NCBI GenBank assembly: GCA_900316855.1
Contig: ONEK01000003.1
Location: forward strand, 100,280 to 164,279
Direction of reading: 5' to 3'
From: an uncultured Lachnospiraceae bacterium
Lineage (GTDB): Bacteria > Bacillota > Clostridia > Lachnospirales > Lachnospiraceae
Length of the DNA stretch: 64,000 bases
The translations under genes and the position numbers were made by a program. Shown piece after piece: positions 8,015 through 17,228 of this stretch; position 1 is the stretch's first letter; each line of letters begins with the position of its first letter. The notes beneath the pieces are model-generated. The model did no database searches, was not told the origin of the DNA, and saw only the letters and a list, made by a program, of their open reading frames with translations.

Positions 8015-9442
8015 GCCATCGAGGATGCCGACAGCACCGGAGAGCGTATTCACCACAAACGTCCTGCCGGTTCCGACGGAATTGCCGTCGGAATCCACAA
8101 TGGACTCGCCGTAGACGTAATACCGGTCGTCGACGATCTTCCTCGTCTCCTCGTAGCTGTAGACAAACCGTGCTGTTCCGGACGCGAGCGTGCCGTTCCC
8201 GTCAATCGTCGAGCCGTGATTCATCATCCAGCTGTAAATGAACTGCGTTCCGGCATCAGCGGGGAAGTTTGCCTCCCCTGCCGCGCTCTCCTCCTTCGAG
8301 CCGTCATCCTTCTCGTACGTGTAGGTTCTCGCGACGGTCTCGCTCTGTGTCCCGTCGTCCCGGATCACGGCAAAGCGGTACGTCGTCGTGCCTTCCGGAA
8401 TCGGAAGCGGGTTCTCCAGGATCGGGGACTGCGGTGTGGGATTGCTCCCGTCCGTCGTGTAGTGCACCTTTCCCTCATCCTGTGACAAAACTGTGATGGA
8501 CTGCGGCTTAGTGTACGTTCCTGAAGCGGGATCAATCTCCGGTGCGTCCGGAACCTTCGTCTGGATCTGATAAAAGGCTTCCGCGACGCCGCTCTGCGCG
8601 CCGAAATGGTTCACATAAATCGCCTGTACCGTGTAGCCGCCGTCCTTTAACAGGATCGGCCCCTGGTAGAGCAGGCTCTTCGTCGTCGGTTCAGACCCGT
8701 CAATGGTATAGAAAATCGATCCGCTGCCGCGCGCCTTGAGCGTCAGGCTCAGCTCCCCGGTATAGGTTCCGGGCGCGCTGTCAAACGTCGGCGTGAAGAC
8801 CATGTATTCGCTGAACGCGGCCTGAATATCCTCATTTTCGCTGGACCCGAGTACTTTTGCAATTGTAGCATAATCTTCGTTTGATGAGTATATGGAGATC
8901 AGCTGCCGGTAAGCCGCCATGAGCTCGTCATCCGAGGCGGTTCCGCCGTTTATGACATTGTCAAGGAGCGCTGCCGCATCCTGCAGCTTCCCTGCCCCCT
9001 GCAGGTACTGCGCCTTTAACAGCTGCAGATCCTCCGCGTCGCCGGTTCCGAGCGCCATGGCCCGGTCGATATCCTGAATGGCATCCTCGAAATTGCCGTC
9101 CTCGGACGCCTGATAGGCAAGCCCGATGTAATGCGAGACGGAATGCAGCTGCCGGTAGCGCAGGAACACGCCGCCGCCGATTCCCAGGGCGCACAGTGCC
9201 GCAATGAGCACGATGATGAAGAAGATCCTCCGCTTCTCCACGGCGATCTCCTTCTCCCGCTTCTGGAGTCTGGCTTCCCTAGCCTCGACGCGCCCGACCT
9301 CCTTCTGGATGTCCTTCATCGTCTCCTGGATCCGGTTCTCCACATTGGCCTCATACGTCGGCACAATGCGGATATCCGCGAAGCAGTACGGACAGAACAG
9401 CGTCCCGTCTTCAATTTCCCTGCCGCATTTCGGACACTTCAT
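7991..9442 (-). CDS. Zinc-ribbon, single-pass membrane protein with TPR-like and chitobiase-C-type domains
   Basis: A 483-residue protein with a clear modular layout. An N-terminal zinc ribbon has C3, C6, C17 and C20. A charged coiled-coil stretch (about 35-70) and one membrane helix (about 73-95) follow. TPR-like helices occupy about 100-205. Two chitobiase/beta-hexosaminidase C-terminal-type beta domains come next, with the motifs IFYTIDGSEPT and VHYTTDGSNPT. A Ser/Glu linker and a beta-rich C-terminal domain end the protein. The topology suggests the zinc ribbon is inside and the rest outside the cell. No enzymatic site is seen. It starts 7 bp after folD in the same operon. Its 3' end is tandemly duplicated downstream. 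Confidence 0.8.
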   Translation of the reverse strand: MKCPKCGREIEDGTLFCPYCFADIRIVPTYEANVENRIQETMKDIQKEVGRVEAREARLQKREKEIAVEKRRIFFIIVLIAALCALGIGGGVFLRYRQLHSVSHYIGLAYQASEDGNFEDAIQDIDRAMALGTGDAEDLQLLKAQYLQGAGKLQDAAALLDNVINGGTASDDELMAAYRQLISIYSSNEDYATIAKVLGSSENEDIQAAFSEYMVFTPTFDSAPGTYTGELSLTLKARGSGSIFYTIDGSEPTTKSLLYQGPILLKDGGYTVQAIYVNHFGAQSGVAEAFYQIQTKVPDAPEIDPASGTYTKPQSITVLSQDEGKVHYTTDGSNPTPQSPILENPLPIPEGTTTYRFAVIRDDGTQSETVARTYTYEKDDGSKEESAAGEANFPADAGTQFIYSWMMNHGSTIDGNGTLASGTARFVYSYEETRKIVDDRYYVYGESIVDSDGNSVGTGRTFVVNTLSGAVGILDGGGNITAY

Positions 9443-9449
9443 GGAGCTT

Positions 9450-10298
9450 TCAGGACCTCTGCAGTACGATGGAATCCACGCAGTTCTTCATCAGCATGGC
9501 AACCGTCATGGGGCCGACGCCTCCGGGCACCGGCGTGATGGCACCGGCGACAGGCTCCGCGTCAGCGAAGTCCACATCGCCGCAGAGCTTCCCGTTCTCA
9601 TCCCGGTCCATGCCGCAGTCGATGACGCAGGCGCCCTCCTTCACATAGTCCCGGGTGAAAAATTTCGGCTTCCCGATCGCCGTGATCAGGATGTCCGCCC
9701 GCCTTGTCACCTCCTGCAGATTCTTCGTGTGGGAATGCGCGATGGTAACCGTCGCGTTCTCCCTCAGCATCAGCATGCCCATCGGCTTGCCGACGATGTT
9801 GCTGCGTCCGACGATGACGCACTCCCTGCCGTCGGTCTTTATGCCGCTCCGGTGCAGCAGCTCGATAATGCCGGCCGGCGTGCACGACGTAAAGCCCGGA
9901 AGGCCGATGGAGAGCGCTCCCACGCTCTGCGGATGAAAACCGTCGACATCCTTAAGCGGTGAAATCGCGCGGATGACCTCATCGGCGTCGAGATGGCGCG
10001 GCAGGGGGAGCTGCACCAGGATGCCGTTCACGGACGGATCCTCATTCAGATCCTTCACAACCTTCAGGAGCTCCTCCTGCGGCGTCTGTTCCGGGAGCGT
10101 GATCCTGCGGGATACGATGCCGCAGTATTCACAGGCCTTCTCCTTGTTGCGCACATAGACCTGACTTGCGGGATCCTCCCCGACGAGAACGACCGCGAGC
10201 GTCACTCTGATGCCGCGCACGGACAGCGCCGCCACCGTCCCCTTCACCTCATCCCTGATCTGCCCTGCAATCTCCTTACCATTTATCAGCTCTGCCAT
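9450..10298 (-). CDS. folD: Bifunctional methylenetetrahydrofolate dehydrogenase / methenyl-THF cyclohydrolase
   Basis: A 282-residue cytoplasmic enzyme interconverting 5,10-methylene-, 5,10-methenyl- and 10-formyl-tetrahydrofolate. Family signatures are GILVQLPLPRHLD followed by KDVDGFHP (about residues 94-120), the NADP-binding VGRSNIVGKPM (about 160-170), and the C-terminal PVPGGVGPMTVAML. Length is standard. GAGGAG lies 5 nt before the ATG. It sits 48 bp after ftsK and 7 bp before the zinc-ribbon gene, so it is an internal operon gene. It supplies one-carbon units for purines and formyl-methionine. Confidence 0.97.
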   Translation of the reverse strand: MAELINGKEIAGQIRDEVKGTVAALSVRGIRVTLAVVLVGEDPASQVYVRNKEKACEYCGIVSRRITLPEQTPQEELLKVVKDLNEDPSVNGILVQLPLPRHLDADEVIRAISPLKDVDGFHPQSVGALSIGLPGFTSCTPAGIIELLHRSGIKTDGRECVIVGRSNIVGKPMGMLMLRENATVTIAHSHTKNLQEVTRRADILITAIGKPKFFTRDYVKEGACVIDCGMDRDENGKLCGDVDFADAEPVAGAITPVPGGVGPMTVAMLMKNCVDSIVLQRS

Positions 10299-10346
10299 AG
10301 TCTCCTCACTTTGTATCAGGTGTAATCCGCGTCAGCCTCTGATTCA

Positions 10347-13300
10347 TCACTGCGTCCCCATGGACCGGATCAGGGCGTCAAACTGCGCCTCGTCCATGAG
10401 GATCTCCCGCTTCTTCGTGCCTTCCGCGTCTCCCACGACGCCCGCCTCGCACAGCTGGTCCATGATCCTGGCCGCCCGGTTGAAGCCGATGCGGAAGCCC
10501 CGCTGCAGCAGACCGATGGAAGCGTTGTTCTTCTCGATGATAAACCTTCCTGCCTTCTCGAACAGCTCGTCCTGATCCGGTCCGGCGTCGGTACCGCCGC
10601 CGCCATCCTCCTGGCCCTGGGACCTGCTGCTCATGCCCTCCAGCTTCTTATCCAGCTCATCCGGCGACTCCTTAGGCGGATCGTTCTCCTTAAGGAACGC
10701 AACAACGTCCGTCACCTCCTCGTCGGAGACGAAGGCGCCCTGTATGCGGGCAGGCTTGGGCAGTCCCTGCGGGAAGAAGAGCATGTCGCCCTTTCCCAGG
10801 AGCTTCTCCGCACCGTTCATGTCCAGAATCGTCCGGCTGTCCACACCGTTTGTCACGGCAAAGGCGATGCGGCTCGGCATATTCGCCTTGATGAGACCGG
10901 TGATGACATTGACGGAGGGCCGCTGCGTCGCGATGACAAGGTGAATGCCGCACGCACGCGCCAGCTGGGCCAGACGGCAGATCGCCGTCTCGACGTCGTT
11001 CTTCGCGACCATCATGAGGTCTGCCAGCTCGTCGACAATGATGACGATCCTCGGCATGAGGCGGATGGTATTTCCTTCCTCATCTTCGGTCTGTCCGGCG
11101 TCAAGCTTTGCCTGAATCATGGCGTTGTAGCCCTTGATATCACGCACCTTCGCGTCCGCGAACCTGCGGTAGCGCGACTCCATCTCGGCGACGCCCCACT
11201 GAAGCGCGGCGGCCGCCTTCTGGGGATCCGTCACGACCGGGATCATGAGATGCGGAATGCCGTTGTAGACGGACAGCTCCACAATCTTCGGATCAATGAG
11301 GATCAGCTTCACCTCCTCCGGCGTTGCGTGGAACAGGATGCTCATGATGATCGTATTGATGCAGACGGACTTGCCCGAGCCCGTGGCGCCGGCGATGAGC
11401 ACATGGGGCATCTTCGCAATGTCGCCGATGACCGGCTGTCCCGCAATATCCTTGCCGACGCCGAACGAGATCTTCGACTTCTGCGTCTGGAATGCCTTCG
11501 TGATCAGGATATCCCGCAGCGCTACGACGGAGGCAACCCGGTTCGGCACCTCGATGCCGATCGCGGACTTGCCGGGAATCGGCGCCTCAATCCGGATATC
11601 GGTTGCGGCAAGTGACAGCTTGATATCATCCGAGAGCGATACAATTTTCGAAACACGCACGCCCTCCTCGGGCTGCAGCTCGTAGCGCGTGACGGTCGGT
11701 CCCTGCGAAATATCCGTGATTTTCACGTTGATGCCGAAGTTCTGCAGCGTGCTCTGCAGCCTTCCTGCCGTTTCCCTAAGCTCCTCGTCGGAGCCCGATT
11801 CCGCGCTCGGAGCGCCCGCCTTCAGCAGGCGGAGCGGCGGATAAACATACCTGCGCGGGCGGGAGCTTCCCCCGGCCGGCTTCGCGGCCGCGGAGGCCGC
11901 AGGATGCGCCGACGCAAGAGCTGATGCGTCTGTGCTCCGGCCTGTCCCCGGGGCAGCGGCCGCCCTGTCCGCCGAAGGAGCCGTATTCCCGGCCTGTGCG
12001 GACTGGCGCTCCATGCTCGTTACAGCATTCGTGCCCGTCTCGGTTCTGCCCGTATGCACCGCCGCGTCCACCGCGGGAGCCGGAATCCTTTCCGCCTCTT
12101 CCTCCTGCGGCGCAGTCCGGGGTGCGGACTCCGGAACGGGATCCGCGGCAGGTACAGGCCCGGGCGTAACCGCGGCATCCGAAGCAGCCGCGGGAGCATG
12201 ATTCGTATCCGCCCCGGAAGGCCGCTGCGCAGCAGTATCCCCGGCGGCACCGGCAGCTGTATATTCCCCGGGTACAGGCACCGGCTCCCTGACCGGCTCC
12301 GTGTAAGCATACGCGGCCGGAGCCTTATCTGCAGGCGTCTTGGCTTCCGGCGCGGATATACCTGCCGCCTCCCGCTCCTCCTGTGTGTAGAGTTCATCCG
12401 CGATCGGCAGCGAATCCGGGTTGTAGGTCTGCTCCCAGGCAGAATCCTCGCCTGCGTTCACATCCTGGTCGTAATCGTCAGAATCCTGCTGCACGGAAGG
12501 AGTCCTTCCGGCTTCAGAAAAGCCGGCCGGAGCGTCTTTTGCGGAGGCTGTCTCCGCGGCCGGTGCAATCGGCTGCGCAGCCGCATCAGACAGGATCCGG
12601 GACGTCTGCCGGATCGTGTCGGCTTCCATCCCTCCGTGAATTCCCTGCGCGATAACAAGGTTCGAGAAATCCTCCGAGCCGTAATCCGCTTCGTTCCCGC
12701 CATAATCGTCACTGTCATCGTAGGGGGATACCACACCCGCGTCACCGGCAAGGGTATCGAAGCCCTCGTCCGCGTAGTCCTCAATCCGGATTTCATGCAG
12801 GTCATTGGACTCACGGTGAATCGGGATCGGCGCGGAAGGCCGGTCCTCCCTTCCATGGCCGACATCCCTGTTGTCCTCGGTGAGGGGAATGATATCGGCT
12901 TCAAAGCCCGCAGGCTCCCCGTCCCGATCCGCTTCCGGGCCTTCGGATTCCCGGCTTTCGTTCAGGTCTGTAACGCGCTCCGGTGAATCTGATACCGGCT
13001 GCGCTTCGACCGGCATCTGGTCCTGCGTCCCCCCGCGGGACGGCCCCGGAGAGTCTTTTGCTGCGTTCCCCATTGCGGCAGTCCCGTCCTGTGCCTGCGG
13101 CTTAGCTTCTTCCCTGCGGATCGGAATTGCGAAAGCCGCGGCAGGAGTCTTGCTATCCGTATCCATGCCGGCCCCGTCAGGAGCCTGTCCGTTCCGGGCG
13201 TACTCATCCGCTGCGCGGTTAATCTGCTCCTGCTCCCCGGGAATAATCAGCCGGGTATCATCCGGCACACCGCGGAAGAACCGTTCCACCATGGAGGGCT

Positions 13301-14198
13301 TCCTGCCGGCAGCCGCATTCCCTGCGGCCTCCTGTCTCCTGCGGCTTTCCTCCTCCCGCTCGAGGGCATGCGCCCTCGCAATCTCTTCCTGCCTTGCGGC
13401 ATCCGGGTAATCGAGGTCCTCTTCGTCCGGATCTTCCTCCTGCGGATGCTCCCTCCAGTATGCCTCCTCTTCCTCCCGGCGGCGCCGCTGCAGCTCCTCC
13501 CGGTCCGCTCTCCTGCGGGCAGCCAGGTCCGACGCTTCGCCAAACAGGGAAGACAGCGATTTCTGCGTCACGAGGACGAGGCACACGACGAGAAGCGCAA
13601 CGAGTACCAGAACGGTCCCGGGCGTCTTGAGCAGATGGTACAGCGCATAAGCTGCAGACCCCATCAGCACACCGCCGCCGCTGCGGAAATCCCGGCAGCG
13701 CGTGAAAATGTTCACGACGCTGTAGCCGGCCGTATCGTCCATGTCGCCCGCGATCAGCTCGCAGAATATCCCGACAATGAACACGATCCCGATCGCCCCG
13801 CCAAGCCGCAGCGGCAGATCCGGTGCGTCCTGGTTTGCAATTCCGTATAAAACAGCGGCAAATACGAAAACCGGCAGGATGTAGGAAATCCACCCGAACA
13901 GGCCGAACAGTACCCCGGAAACCGCGTTGCCCACAGGTCCCAGCACCCTGAAATCGGCAAGGAACAGGAATACCATGGCGGCAAACAGCAGGATCACCGC
14001 GACATCGCGGCCGATCCCGTTTTCGCCAGGCTCCGCGGCGTAAGCCCTGCGGCGGCTGTGATTATTTCCATACGTCCGGGAAGAGGAAGGCTGCCTGCCG
14101 CGGTAGGAACTGCCCGCCGTGCGCCTTGTGCCGCTTTCCGATGACCTTATTGCGTTTCTTTTTGAACTTTTCTTACCTGTATTACTGCCTGATGCCAC
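10347..14198 (-). CDS. ftsK: FtsK/SpoIIIE-family DNA translocase with unusually long linker
   Basis: A 1283-residue septal DNA pump. The N-terminus is basic, followed by four membrane helices (about residues 55-190). A very long low-complexity acidic, Pro- and Ala-rich linker runs from about 200 to 780. The alpha/beta motor follows with Walker A GATGSGKS (about 935) and Walker B IIVDELADLMM. A gamma winged-helix domain ends the protein (SIGLLQRGFRIGFNRAARI). Usual Firmicute homologues are about 750-900 residues, so the linker accounts for the excess. The GTG start is preceded by AGGTG. It is probably the first gene of the long operon. Whether it acts in vegetative segregation (FtsK) or sporulation (SpoIIIE) cannot be told from the sequence. 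Confidence 0.95.
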   Translation of the reverse strand: MASGSNTGKKSSKRNAIRSSESGTRRTAGSSYRGRQPSSSRTYGNNHSRRRAYAAEPGENGIGRDVAVILLFAAMVFLFLADFRVLGPVGNAVSGVLFGLFGWISYILPVFVFAAVLYGIANQDAPDLPLRLGGAIGIVFIVGIFCELIAGDMDDTAGYSVVNIFTRCRDFRSGGGVLMGSAAYALYHLLKTPGTVLVLVALLVVCLVLVTQKSLSSLFGEASDLAARRRADREELQRRRREEEEAYWREHPQEEDPDEEDLDYPDAARQEEIARAHALEREEESRRRQEAAGNAAAGRKPSMVERFFRGVPDDTRLIIPGEQEQINRAADEYARNGQAPDGAGMDTDSKTPAAAFAIPIRREEAKPQAQDGTAAMGNAAKDSPGPSRGGTQDQMPVEAQPVSDSPERVTDLNESRESEGPEADRDGEPAGFEADIIPLTEDNRDVGHGREDRPSAPIPIHRESNDLHEIRIEDYADEGFDTLAGDAGVVSPYDDSDDYGGNEADYGSEDFSNLVIAQGIHGGMEADTIRQTSRILSDAAAQPIAPAAETASAKDAPAGFSEAGRTPSVQQDSDDYDQDVNAGEDSAWEQTYNPDSLPIADELYTQEEREAAGISAPEAKTPADKAPAAYAYTEPVREPVPVPGEYTAAGAAGDTAAQRPSGADTNHAPAAASDAAVTPGPVPAADPVPESAPRTAPQEEEAERIPAPAVDAAVHTGRTETGTNAVTSMERQSAQAGNTAPSADRAAAAPGTGRSTDASALASAHPAASAAAKPAGGSSRPRRYVYPPLRLLKAGAPSAESGSDEELRETAGRLQSTLQNFGINVKITDISQGPTVTRYELQPEEGVRVSKIVSLSDDIKLSLAATDIRIEAPIPGKSAIGIEVPNRVASVVALRDILITKAFQTQKSKISFGVGKDIAGQPVIGDIAKMPHVLIAGATGSGKSVCINTIIMSILFHATPEEVKLILIDPKIVELSVYNGIPHLMIPVVTDPQKAAAALQWGVAEMESRYRRFADAKVRDIKGYNAMIQAKLDAGQTEDEEGNTIRLMPRIVIIVDELADLMMVAKNDVETAICRLAQLARACGIHLVIATQRPSVNVITGLIKANMPSRIAFAVTNGVDSRTILDMNGAEKLLGKGDMLFFPQGLPKPARIQGAFVSDEEVTDVVAFLKENDPPKESPDELDKKLEGMSSRSQGQEDGGGGTDAGPDQDELFEKAGRFIIEKNNASIGLLQRGFRIGFNRAARIMDQLCEAGVVGDAEGTKKREILMDEAQFDALIRSMGTQ

Positions 14199-14302
14199 TG
14201 TTTCACCTGTTATGGAAGCCTGATAAAACAGGCCTTCACCTGCCGGAAGCCGCGAAACCGGTCTGCTCCGGCTTATGGAAGATCAGTACTACACTATCCT
14301 TA

Positions 14303-14332
14303 AGTATAAAACCCAACCGCCGGAACAGGCAA
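14303..14332 (-). promoter_or_regulatory. Candidate sigma-A promoter for the ftsK operon
   Basis: On the minus strand TTGCCT is followed after 18 bp by TATACT, about 105 bp upstream of the ftsK GTG. The match is moderate and no other good candidate is seen in this 280-bp gap. Confidence 0.4.
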
Positions 14333-14404
14333 TCACCTGTTCTTGCGGGCCTCTGATGTCCGCTCGTGCAAGCACGGCGTCCATCGAGGCCCTGGTGCAA
14401 CAAA

Positions 14405-14432
14405 GAGCAGTCTCCCCGAAGGGAAACTGCTC
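14405..14432 (-). terminator. Rho-independent terminator
   Basis: On the minus strand GAGCAGTTTCCC, a TTCG tetraloop and GGGAGACTGCTC form a 12-bp stem with one G-T pair, followed by TTTGTT. It ends the transcript of yebC and the small acidic ORF. Confidence 0.7.
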
Positions 14433-14478
14433 CTGCAGCGCTGTATGCAAATTACCGCCGGACTAAATACGAATCTCG

Positions 14479-14667
14479 TCACGGAATGTCGAAATCATCA
14501 TCATCCGACACCTTGAAGTCATAGTCATCGTCCGGGTCAATCGGCCTGAAGTCCGCGCCCCGCTCCTTCACAACGGCCGGGTCGTGATCCACGTCCTGTA
14601 TGTCAAATTCGAGCTTCCTGTGCGGCTTCATCACCGGCTCCGGAAGCGGATTCTTTAATTTTTCCAT
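14479..14667 (-). CDS. Small acidic protein, unknown function
   Basis: A 62-residue frame directly downstream of yebC and directly before a terminator. The N-terminal half is basic and proline-containing; the C-terminal half is an Asp run ending DDDDFDIP. No fold or function is recognised. No good Shine-Dalgarno is seen before the ATG, so the start is uncertain. Support comes from its position between yebC and the terminator and from its coherent charge pattern rather than from a known family. Confidence 0.5.
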   Translation of the reverse strand: MEKLKNPLPEPVMKPHRKLEFDIQDVDHDPAVVKERGADFRPIDPDDDYDFKVSDDDDFDIP

Positions 14668-14676
14668 AAGTTCTCA

Positions 14677-14780
14677 GCGCGGTTCGTACGAGGCCAAAAC
14701 GTAGATGTGAGGCGAAATTCGCGAAGGCGATTTCGCCTCGCCTTCACCGAACCGCGCGCTTCTTTGCGCGGTTCGTACGA
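14677..14780. repeat. 15-bp direct repeat flanking a bulged hairpin
   Basis: GCGCGGTTCGTACGA occurs at 14677-14691 and 14766-14780. Between them lies GAGGCGAAAT (14709-14718) pairing with ATTTCGCCTC (14730-14739). The inner CGC/GCG stem closes a GAAG loop and one T is left bulged. A hairpin of the same build but different stem sequence lies at 46811-46841. Confidence 0.75.
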
Positions 14781-14814
14781 TGAGGATGAGGACATCAGTC
14801 CTCATCCTCATCGT
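14777..14814 (-). repeat. 16-bp perfect inverted repeat across the yebC stop codon
   Basis: ACGATGAGGATGAGGA (14777-14792) is the exact reverse complement of 14799-14814, with a 6-nt loop. The repeat encodes the Asp/Glu-rich C-terminus of YebC and contains its stop codon. No T-run follows, so it is not a canonical terminator. Confidence 0.8.
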
Positions 14815-15541
14815 CTTCGTCCCAATTATGGTACACATTCTGCACGTCATCGCTCTCGTCGAGCTTGTCCAGGATGATGTGCAGGCCCTTGAGTGCCGCG
14901 GGATCCGTCACATCGACGTAGTTCTGGGGAATGCGGGTCACCTCGGCGGATTCGGTTTTGATGCCGGCATCCTGAAGTGCCTTTGTGACGGGATCGAGGT
15001 CGTCGGGAGCGGTCAGGATGATATAATCCTCATCCTCTTCCTTCAGGTCCTCGGCGCCCGCGTCCAGGGCGGCCATCATGAGGTCGTCAGCCGTTCCGTC
15101 ATACTCTTCCTTGTCAATGACGATCTGGCCCTTCTCATCGAACATGAACGACACGCAGCCGGGTGTTCCGACGTTGCCGTTTCCCTTCGAGAACGCAGCG
15201 CGCACGTCCGCTGCCGTGCGGTTCGGGTTATCGGTCAGGGTCTCTACGATGATCGCAACGCCCGCGGGGCCATAGCCCTCGTACACGTTGTGCACGTAGT
15301 TGACGCCGTCCATGTCGCCCGCTGCCTTCTTGATGCCGCGCTCGATGGTATCGTTGGGCATATTGTTGGCCTTGGCCTTGGCAACGACCTGCGCCAGCTT
15401 GAAGTTGTTGTTGACGTCGGGACCGCCTTCCTTTACGGCAACCGCGATCTCACGGCCGATGATGGTGAAAATCTTTCCCTTGGCCGCGTCGTTCTTTTCC
15501 TTTTTGTGCTTGATATTTGCAAATTTTGAATGTCCTGACAT
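14795..15541 (-). CDS. yebC: YebC/PmpR-family (TACO1-type) protein
   Basis: A 248-residue cytoplasmic protein with the invariant N-terminus MSGHSKFANIKHKKEKNDAA and a long helical-plus-mixed fold typical of the YebC/TACO1 family. Members are annotated as transcriptional regulators; recent work on relatives links the family to ribosome stalling relief, so both roles remain possible here. AAGGAG precedes the ATG. The last ten residues are almost all Asp/Glu, and their DNA forms one arm of a 16-bp inverted repeat spanning the stop codon. Confidence 0.95.
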   Translation of the reverse strand: MSGHSKFANIKHKKEKNDAAKGKIFTIIGREIAVAVKEGGPDVNNNFKLAQVVAKAKANNMPNDTIERGIKKAAGDMDGVNYVHNVYEGYGPAGVAIIVETLTDNPNRTAADVRAAFSKGNGNVGTPGCVSFMFDEKGQIVIDKEEYDGTADDLMMAALDAGAEDLKEEDEDYIILTAPDDLDPVTKALQDAGIKTESAEVTRIPQNYVDVTDPAALKGLHIILDKLDESDDVQNVYHNWDEDDEDED

Positions 15542-15630
15542 ACTGCTCTCCTTCTGCTGCAGATCCGCTGCCTGCTTCCTTCCGGCTCCGGATCCGTGTT
15601 TTAATTATTCTTACCTGCTTGCTTAAGCCT

Positions 15631-17040
15631 CTACTGCGGCGCGGTCCTGCTGCCCCTTGCGGGAGCCAGCCTCGTCACGAGCACCCGCTGGATCTGCCGG
15701 TCTGCCGCCGACAGCACGCGGAACCGGAAACCGTCCACCTCACAGGTGAAGTGCTCATTGGCCTCCGGGATATGGTCCATCCTGGAAATCAGGAACCCGT
15801 TGAGCGTCTCGAACCGGTCATCGTCAAACGTGATGCGGAACCGCTTCGACAGCTCCGACAGCTCCGTCCTGCCCTCTGCTATGAAATCATTCTTGTTCCC
15901 CGTAGGCGTGATGTGGCTCTCATCCACATCGTACTCGTCCATGATGTTCCCGACGATCTCCTCCAGGATATCCTCCATGGCGACAAGCCCCGACGTCTGT
16001 CCGTACTCGTCGATGACGATGACCATCTGGGCCTTTTTCTTCTGCATCTGCTGGAACAGGTCGTCGATGTTCTTCGTCTCCGGGACGAAAATCGGCTCGC
16101 GCAGGATCTCCCGGATCTCCCCGACCGGAACGTGCGCATCCTGCGGATGCTCCTCGCGGTAGCGGATCGCGTCACGGAAATGCAGGATTCCCCGGATATT
16201 GTCTATGTTGCCCGTGTAGACCGGGAAACGGGAATTGTGCCGGTTCAGCATGAAGCGGATCGCGTCATGCAGCTCCATGGCTCCGTCGAGACAGACCATA
16301 TCGTTGCGGTGCGTCATGACATTTTCGGCTTCCTTGTCGGAAAACTCGAAGATGTTCGTGATCATCTGGGCTTCCGTCTGCTCGATGACGCCCTGCTCGT
16401 GTCCCTCATTGACAATGGAGCGGATTTCCTCCTCCGTCACGTCGCCCTTCAGTGCCTGCCCGCGGACGCCGAACAGGTACAGGATCCCGCCCGAGACGGC
16501 CGAAATCAGCCTCACAAGAGGCAGGAAAACGATCAGGATAATGCGGAAAAGCCTCCCCGCCGCGTGAATCCACTCATCCGGGTGATGAGCCGCAAGCCTC
16601 TGCGGAATCTGCACGCCGAGGACCCCGGTCACGATCAGCAGGCCAGGGAAGACAATGACTGCCGATACCGCCTGTGCAAGGAGGCTGTGACCTTCCAGAT
16701 ACGCCGAATGCGACATCAATATACTCTGCAGCCACAGCGTGAAGCGCATGCCGTAAACAGCACCGAGGATCAGATTGATGAGTGCGGTGGAAATCTGCAC
16801 CGTATCCAGATAATCCGACTGATCCTGTAAGATCTTTTCTATGAGATTGTGGAGTCGTTCGGCCTTGTTCCTTCCGGAGGCCGCATCCTTCTCCTCCTCA
16901 GCATGCTCCGCTTCCTTCCCGGCATCGGGATGCATGGCACGATACGCATGCAGCGCGGAGCGGAAGCCGTAAACCACGGCATCGAGTCCGAGGAGAACGA
17001 TCAGCAGCACAAGGCCGGGTCCCGGGTCGGGTTTGCCCAT
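15631..17040 (-). CDS. CNNM/HlyC-CorC-family membrane protein with CBS domains
   Basis: A 469-residue membrane protein. A DUF21/CNNM domain with several hydrophobic helices (about residues 5-200) precedes two CBS motifs (about 215-345, including HNSRFPVYTG and VIDEYGQTSGLV). A C-terminal CorC_HlyC domain (about 375-455) ends it. An insertion rich in Asp, Glu and Lys lies near residues 38-60, between the first helices. Relatives are annotated hemolysin-family or CorC-type and are implicated in magnesium or other cation homeostasis; transport has not been shown for this type in general. It has its own promoter beginning next to the alr stop codon. Confidence 0.88.
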   Translation of the reverse strand: MGKPDPGPGLVLLIVLLGLDAVVYGFRSALHAYRAMHPDAGKEAEHAEEEKDAASGRNKAERLHNLIEKILQDQSDYLDTVQISTALINLILGAVYGMRFTLWLQSILMSHSAYLEGHSLLAQAVSAVIVFPGLLIVTGVLGVQIPQRLAAHHPDEWIHAAGRLFRIILIVFLPLVRLISAVSGGILYLFGVRGQALKGDVTEEEIRSIVNEGHEQGVIEQTEAQMITNIFEFSDKEAENVMTHRNDMVCLDGAMELHDAIRFMLNRHNSRFPVYTGNIDNIRGILHFRDAIRYREEHPQDAHVPVGEIREILREPIFVPETKNIDDLFQQMQKKKAQMVIVIDEYGQTSGLVAMEDILEEIVGNIMDEYDVDESHITPTGNKNDFIAEGRTELSELSKRFRITFDDDRFETLNGFLISRMDHIPEANEHFTCEVDGFRFRVLSAADRQIQRVLVTRLAPARGSRTAPQ

Positions 17041-17190
17041 AGGGCTGAATCACCTCACTTGGCAGGGGCACGCCAGTGGCGGCGTGTCAGATCCCCTGAT
17101 ATTTGGAGGACGCACGGATCATCGGCACAGGCTCCTTCCGACAGGACGGGAGGATGCTGCTCTGCTTCGGATTCATGCGTCAAACAATTC

Positions 17191-17219
17191 ATTATCTTAT
17201 ATTACAGGAAGATTTTCAA
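17191..17219 (-). promoter_or_regulatory. Sigma-A promoter for the CNNM/HlyC gene
   Basis: TTGAAA (17219-17214) and GATAAT (17196-17191) on the minus strand are separated by 17 bp, about 150 bp upstream of the gene start. Confidence 0.55.
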
Positions 17220-17228
17220 GCTCTCCGT

